Assembly: GCA_023458055.1 (NCBI GenBank)
Contig: JAEXAW010000006.1
Location: forward strand, 263,060 to 327,059
Direction of reading: 5' to 3'
DNA: 64,000 nt
Source: Pseudomonadota bacterium
Lineage (GTDB): Bacteria > Pseudomonadota > Alphaproteobacteria > Sphingomonadales > Sphingomonadaceae
Shown: piece after piece, positions 60,052-64,000 of the stretch
Position numbering within the stretch: the first letter of the stretch is position 1
Layout of the letters: the number at the start of each line of letters is the position of its first letter
Notes under the pieces: model-generated
Seen by the model: only the letters and a program-made list of their open reading frames with translations
Told to the model about the DNA's origin: nothing
The model's database searches: none
Made by a program: the position numbers and the translations under genes

Positions 60052-60906
60052 ATGCCGATGATAACCGATCCAGCCCCTTCCGATATATCAATGCCTTCGC
60101 GGATTCGCACGGAACCGGGCGTGCCGGTCATCCGATCAATCAATTGGGCGGGCATGTTTGCGCTCTATCGCAAAGAGGTACAACGTTTCTTCAAGGTGCA
60201 GTTGCAGACGATATGGGCTCCGGCGGTCACCACTTTACTCTATCTCGTTATTTTCACGGTAGCGATGGGACGACGCGGCGGAGACATTCTCGGGGTGCCC
60301 TTTGCAGATTTCATCGCGCCTGGCTTGATTGTGATGGGGATGATGCAGAACAGCTTTGCCAATTCCAGCTTCGCGCTCTTGGTTGGCAAGATGCAAGGGA
60401 CAATTGTCGATTATTTGATGCCCCCAGTCTCTGTGGGTGAATTAATGACCGCATTGATCGCCGCCGCTGTCACCCGCGCTATCCTGGTTGGCCTTGCCGT
60501 ATGGGGTGTGATGCTGGTGTGGCCCGGCGTTCATGTTGGCGTGCAACATTTGTGGGCGGTTATTGCCTTCGGTCTGCTGGGATCGGCGATGTTGGGCTTT
60601 CTTGGCCTCATCACTTCGATATGGGCCGAAAAATTTGATCATGCGGCCGCCGTCTCGAACTTCATCGTGGCGCCGCTTTCCCTGTTATCGGGGACATTTT
60701 ATTCGGTTGATCGTCTTGCGCCGACTTTTGCAGTCATCAGCCATGCCAACCCGTTTTTCTATGTGATTTCGGGTTTCCGTTATGGATTTATCGGTGCCGC
60801 CGATTCGCCGGTTATCCTCGGGGCGACCATTTTGATGGCGGTTAACATTGCGCTTGGCACGCTTTGTTATCTTCTGTTGAAATCCGGTTGGAAGTTGAAG
60901 GCCTAG
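60052..60906 (+). CDS. ABC-2 type transporter permease without an adjacent ATPase gene
   Basis: A 284-residue protein with six hydrophobic segments and ABC-2 features: FKVQLQTIWAPAVTTLLYLVIF near the N-terminus and PLSLLSGTFYSVDRLAP before the last helices. Such permeases export lipids, polysaccharides or drugs with a separate ATPase. None is present in the window. The start may be ATG 60052 or 60058; AGGA at 60045-60048 favours the latter slightly. Confidence 0.88.
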   Translation: MPMITDPAPSDISMPSRIRTEPGVPVIRSINWAGMFALYRKEVQRFFKVQLQTIWAPAVTTLLYLVIFTVAMGRRGGDILGVPFADFIAPGLIVMGMMQNSFANSSFALLVGKMQGTIVDYLMPPVSVGELMTALIAAAVTRAILVGLAVWGVMLVWPGVHVGVQHLWAVIAFGLLGSAMLGFLGLITSIWAEKFDHAAAVSNFIVAPLSLLSGTFYSVDRLAPTFAVISHANPFFYVISGFRYGFIGAADSPVILGATILMAVNIALGTLCYLLLKSGWKLKA

Positions 60907-60925
60907 GTTCGTTAAAGCATCGTGC

Positions 60926-61309
60926 TCAATGCTTGTGAACGGATTTCAGCGTATAACGGCCATCCGCAAATTGCTCAAATAATCCTGCTACTTGGGGGTG
61001 ATAGACTGGCCCTGCATCCGCGTCAGGCACCAAGTTGCCTTGACTGACATAGGCGGTATAACTTCCCTCTTCGCCTTCGGCCAGCAAATGATAAAAGGGC
61101 TGGTTGCGATCAGGGCGAACCTGTTCGGGAATAGACTGATACCATTCCTCGCTATTGGAAAAAACGGGATCGACATCAAAGATCACGCCGCGGAAATCGA
61201 ACAAGCGATGGCGCACAATATCACCAATCGAAAAATGCGTTTGCACAACAAAAGGTCGTGCGTCGATGTCTGCCCGTTCCTTTTGCGACACTTTGGAATA
61301 AGATATCAT
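60926..61309 (-). CDS. hspQ: Heat shock protein HspQ
   Basis: HspQ binds hemimethylated oriC DNA and is a Lon protease specificity enhancer in enterobacteria. The 127-residue protein has FSIGDIVRHRLFDFRGVIFDVDPVF, QPFYHLLAEGEEGSYTAYVSQGNL and PDADAGPVYHPQVAGLF. The N-terminal 20 residues are not conserved, so a later start cannot be excluded. It converges with the ABC-2 permease gene. Confidence 0.92.
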   Translation of the reverse strand: MISYSKVSQKERADIDARPFVVQTHFSIGDIVRHRLFDFRGVIFDVDPVFSNSEEWYQSIPEQVRPDRNQPFYHLLAEGEEGSYTAYVSQGNLVPDADAGPVYHPQVAGLFEQFADGRYTLKSVHKH

Positions 61310-61385
61310 GTAGCCAATGTAGTTTCATTTACATGTGCCGCAAGATCGCCATTGCAGGGAACTCAACAAAATACGCATGCGGGGC

Positions 61386-61414
61386 TTGGCAAGTTCAAGA
61401 TCATCCGCTAATGG
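61386..61414 (+). promoter_or_regulatory. Sigma-70-type promoter of tRNA-Ser
   Basis: TTGGCA (61386-61391), a 17-base spacer and TAATGG (61409-61414) lie about 50 bp before the tRNA. Confidence 0.5.
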
Positions 61415-61463
61415 CGCCGCTTCTGACCAACCGGTGCCCGATTTCGTTAGGCGCCGACCTCGC

Positions 61464-61558
<95 letters not shown>

Positions 61559-61581
61559 CAAGCATCAAACATGCCTAAAAC

Positions 61582-61659
61582 CCGCAGAAAACTGAGATAA
61601 ATGGATGCTGAAATTGCTGATTTTCAATTTTTTCAATCATGCGTTACAGTCCGCAGAAA
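61582..61659. repeat. Direct repeats between tRNA-Ser and the integrase
   Basis: CCGCAGAAA occurs at 61582-61590 and 61651-61659 on the same strand, 69 bases apart, with a related inverted form (CGCGGAATTTC) near 61706. They may be arm-type binding sites of the integrase. Confidence 0.35.
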
Positions 61660-61759
61660 TCCGCCATTTTTCGCGATTGAATTTTTCCGCCTATAAGAAG
61701 AGACGCGGAATTTCTTACTGTCGGGAATATGGCTGGATTTAATGAAGTGGAAATTGGCC

Positions 61760-63034
61760 ATGGCAATCAAAACGAATGCTGAAGTGCAAAACGCTGCACC
61801 GGGTTCACACTCTCTTGGCAACAACCTGATTCTGAAAGTTCAAAAGACGGGCACCCGGTCTTGGGTATTTCGATATAACGCCGCTGGCAAAGCAGTTGAA
61901 ATTGGAATTGGTGGGGCAGGGGCAAACGGAAAGAAGTTAGCTGACGCTCGCAAGCTGGCGACAAAAATGCGCCAGTATATTAATGAGGGGAAACACCCCA
62001 GATTAGCATTCAATCCAAAGTTCGATCCGACTGGACGAAAATTTCGAGAAGTCGCTGCCGACTATGTTGAGCGCTTGCGGTCTGCACGTGGTAAAAACGG
62101 ACTTCCGCGCAATAAAAAGGCAGTTGAGCAATGGCCATCAACCCTCGAAAAGTTTGTCCTAAATTTTCGCCCGGAAGGATCGGTAGAAACGATAGGCGAT
62201 AAGAGGGCGCGGGATATTACGTATCTCGATCTTAAGGCCGTATTGGAGCAATCGACCCTTGCCGCGCTCCCCGAAACGCAATCTAGGGTCAAACAACGGC
62301 TCAGCGTTATATTGACTGAAGCGGCAAAAGAAGATGATGAACCAAGCCGTCCAAATCCAGCAAAGTTAGTAGAGTTAAGCAAGCGCCCTGAGCCAGAGCA
62401 TTTTGCCGCCTTGCCGTGGGAGGAAATGCCGAAATTTTACGCTGAACTTTCAGCTATCAATTCGACTTCTGCTAAATTGCTGCGATTTATCATTTTAACC
62501 GCTGCTAGATTCGGTGAAGCTCGTGCCGCAACGTTCGATGAAATTGTGGGCAACAAATGGACCGTTCCCCCTACTCGAATGAAAGCGCGCAAATCTCATA
62601 CACCGGCACTTTGCGATGAAGCGCTACCGCTTATTGCTGAACAGAAAGCCAACGTCTGGCTGAATCCGCAAAACCTGATTTTTCCCGGCCCGCGTGGTAA
62701 ACCGCTTTCTGATGTAGCTGTTGCTAAAACTCTAAAGAAGTTGCGGCCTGTTACGATCCACGGTTTCCGTTCTTCATTTCGCGAATGGGCTGAACATCAA
62801 AATGGCTTCAGCAAAAATGCCATTGAAAACTGTCTTGCCCACACTGTTAAAGGTGTTGAAGGCGCTTACCAACGAAGCAATCTTTTTAACTTGCGTGTTG
62901 AGATAATGAATAAATGGCAAGCATTCTTGCTGTTTAAATCTAATGAATTAAATAAAGTAGAAGATAAAATAATTGATAAATTAATTAATGCTGGACTTTC
63001 TGAAGATGAAATTGAATTACTTCTTAGACGATAA
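61760..63034 (+). CDS. Tyrosine-type site-specific integrase (P4-like, DUF4102 family)
   Basis: A 424-residue recombinase that inserts and excises the island. The N-terminal DUF4102-like arm-binding region (LILKVQKTGTRSWVFRY) is followed by a core-binding domain and a catalytic domain with Arg in LTAARFGEARAATF, His-x-x-Arg in TIHGFRSSFREWAE and the nucleophile Tyr in KGVEGAYQRSN. The start is ATG 61760 (MAIKTNAEVQ) by comparison with relatives; ATG 61742 is open too. The gene is clearly more AT-rich than the core genome, and it ends in a Lys/Asn-rich tail. Confidence 0.92.
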   Translation: MAIKTNAEVQNAAPGSHSLGNNLILKVQKTGTRSWVFRYNAAGKAVEIGIGGAGANGKKLADARKLATKMRQYINEGKHPRLAFNPKFDPTGRKFREVAADYVERLRSARGKNGLPRNKKAVEQWPSTLEKFVLNFRPEGSVETIGDKRARDITYLDLKAVLEQSTLAALPETQSRVKQRLSVILTEAAKEDDEPSRPNPAKLVELSKRPEPEHFAALPWEEMPKFYAELSAINSTSAKLLRFIILTAARFGEARAATFDEIVGNKWTVPPTRMKARKSHTPALCDEALPLIAEQKANVWLNPQNLIFPGPRGKPLSDVAVAKTLKKLRPVTIHGFRSSFREWAEHQNGFSKNAIENCLAHTVKGVEGAYQRSNLFNLRVEIMNKWQAFLLFKSNELNKVEDKIIDKLINAGLSEDEIELLLRR

Positions 63035-63185
63035 GATGCGATCTTGATCGTCGGTAAACTATTGATTTAGAAATAGACAATATAATATCTCGGATTTTTT
63101 ATAATTTTTACTTGACCCTCAATAACTCATTATGATTCTCTGTGCTCAGACGAACTACATAGGCTCGTAAAGCACGGAGATGATT

Positions 63186-63434
63186 ATGAACGGTTATCAA
63201 GGAACATTGGACGATGTGGTGTCGCTCCCACGGCTTCTTACGCTTGAAGAGGTGGGGGAGGCGCTGAAGCTAAAGCGAACGGCAATTTATCGGCTGGTTA
63301 GCTCAGGTGCGATTTCGCCTATCAAGGTGGGCGCGGGATCAAAGCGCACAGTCTTTTTAGAGGCAGATATTCGGAAATATTTGGAAGGCCAAATTCAGGC
63401 CGCTCGCCAAGCCGCGCTTGAAGCTGTCGGCTGA
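63186..63434 (+). CDS. Excisionase/AlpA-like helix-turn-helix protein
   Basis: An 82-residue DNA-binding protein with the MerR/excisionase-type motif LLTLEEVGEALKLKRTAIYRLVSSG, followed by a wing (ISPIKVGAGSKRTVFLEADIRKYLEG). It probably directs excision or controls the island genes. ATG 63186 has CGGAGA just upstream; ATG 63180 is also open. Its stop overlaps the next start by one base (TGATG). Confidence 0.82.
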   Translation: MNGYQGTLDDVVSLPRLLTLEEVGEALKLKRTAIYRLVSSGAISPIKVGAGSKRTVFLEADIRKYLEGQIQAARQAALEAVG

Positions 63435-63931
63435 TGATTGACAACCGTGCTTACCACTCGGATTACATCGCTCCGAACCGTGGGCAATCTCAGGCTGTTG
63501 TTGCGTGTCAAAATGGCAAACCAGCTCCACAAAATGGCGCATCGGATTTTGTAGAGCCGTGGGAATACTACCGCATTTCGCAAAGCCCCCCCGGTCTTGC
63601 CGGTTTAATTGTCGATTTCATTCTTGCTCAGGCCTCTAGGCCGAACCGGACAATTGCCCAGGTTTCCATGTTTGCTCTTATCGCTGGTGTCGCTGGGGGA
63701 GCATTTCAAACCTACACAGGTGCGGGAATCAATATTTATCTCATGCTGTTAGCGTCTAGCGGGATGGGCAAAGAAGCAATGGCTTCAGGAATTGGTCGGC
63801 TTCTATCAGAAGTGGCGAAAACCGTGCCGATGGCAAATCAGTTTTTGGCTCCTAACCCAAAATCCGCTGAAGGATTAGCACTACTTTGGCAGAAGTGGAT
63901 TTTTGAGATTCACAAGAGTCGCTTATCGTGA
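63434..63931 (+). pseudogene. DUF3987-like (primase/helicase-type) protein, apparently interrupted
   Basis: The visible 165 residues include a segment PWEYYRISQSPPGLAGLIVDF and a Walker A-like ASSGMGKEAM within LLASSGMGKEAMASG, as in DUF3987 island replication proteins of about 500 residues. From about residue 150 (base 63885 on) the expected sequence stops and a short unrelated tail follows. This coincides with the start of a transposase gene 30 bp later. The breakpoint is therefore inferred to be the left end of an inserted IS at about 63885-63930. Confidence 0.55.
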
Positions 63932-63959
63932 TTCAAGATCGTCAGCGTGGAGGCTGGCG

Positions 63960-64000
63960 ATGGTGGAAGCATGGCGGGATGAGCTGACGGAGTGGCTCGC
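63960..64000 (+). mobile_element. Start of an IS701-like transposase gene (3' end outside window)
   Basis: The ATG at 63960 has a very good ribosome site, GGAGG (63949-63953). The first 13 residues, MVEAWRDELTEWL, match the start pattern W..EL..WL of IS701-family DDE transposases. Only these residues are visible, so the family is tentative. The left inverted repeat is not resolved; the segment GATTCACAAGAGTCGC (63907-63922) is a candidate. Confidence 0.5.

Overview
The window is chromosomal DNA of a high-GC alphaproteobacterium, most likely of the order Sphingomonadales (Sphingopyxis/Sphingorhabdus-like; genus is inference). Supporting signs are a GcrA cell-cycle regulator, the trpF-trpB-trpA-accD-folC order, an E1-beta pyruvate dehydrogenase with its own lipoyl domain, an ATP synthase Fo operon with paired b' and b subunits separate from F1, an alphaproteobacterial GTTC-N7-GTTC LexA box, and GGAAC-N16-type promoters expected for the EcfG general stress sigma factor.

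Layout. 1-2.7 kb: end of carB, greA, a rhomboid protease and a DUF4170 gene. 2.8-4.9 kb: a four-gene minus-strand operon of small membrane and coiled-coil proteins (including a holin-family protein and a histone-H1-like/ElaB-like fusion), bounded by an EcfG-type promoter and a terminator. 5-9.6 kb: eno, an FtsB-like gene, pdhA and pdhB. 9.6-12.6 kb: three TadE/TadG pilus genes. 12.7-18.3 kb: a squalene/phytoene-synthase-like gene, an EF-hand protein, trmFO, a YhhN protein, a PAS-GGDEF diguanylate cyclase and small DUF genes. 18.3-28 kb: gyrA, yaaA, two adjacent apparent pseudoenzymes (a nucleotidyltransferase-like membrane protein and a histidine kinase without its phospho-acceptor histidine), gltA and gltX. 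28-35 kb: comEC, lexA, rsmD, a pseudouridine synthase, a receiver-only response regulator and an AmpG-like transporter. 35-44.4 kb: folC-accD-trpABF-pyrF-lapA on the minus strand, then purB, azlD/azlC and radC. 44.6-47.3 kb: the Fo operon atpI-atpB-atpE-atpF'-atpF. 47.4-50.4 kb: a DUF805 gene, uvrC and a BrnT/BrnA toxin-antitoxin pair. 50.4-61.3 kb: catalase, recO, leuB-metZ-apaG, a short LysR regulator, parE overlapping a cytochrome c lipoprotein gene, gcrA, an orphan ABC-2 permease and hspQ.

From 61.46 kb a tRNA-Ser(CGA) is followed by a tyrosine integrase, an excisionase-like regulator and a DUF3987-like gene, all more AT-rich than the core. This is the left end of an integrated island. 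The DUF3987-like gene loses its expected sequence near 63.89 kb, and an IS701-like transposase begins at 63960 and runs off the window.

Most of the window is ordinary housekeeping sequence. The points I find most worth following are the 2.8-4.9 kb stress operon with its basic-tail membrane protein, the two adjacent pseudoenzymes at 22.4-25.3 kb, a two-copy intergenic repeat (21.3 and 52.9 kb), an 18-bp duplication that makes a five-codon frame between radC and azlC, and the tRNA-Ser island. No CRISPR array, rRNA or riboswitch was recognised. All family assignments come from reading motifs; no database search was run.
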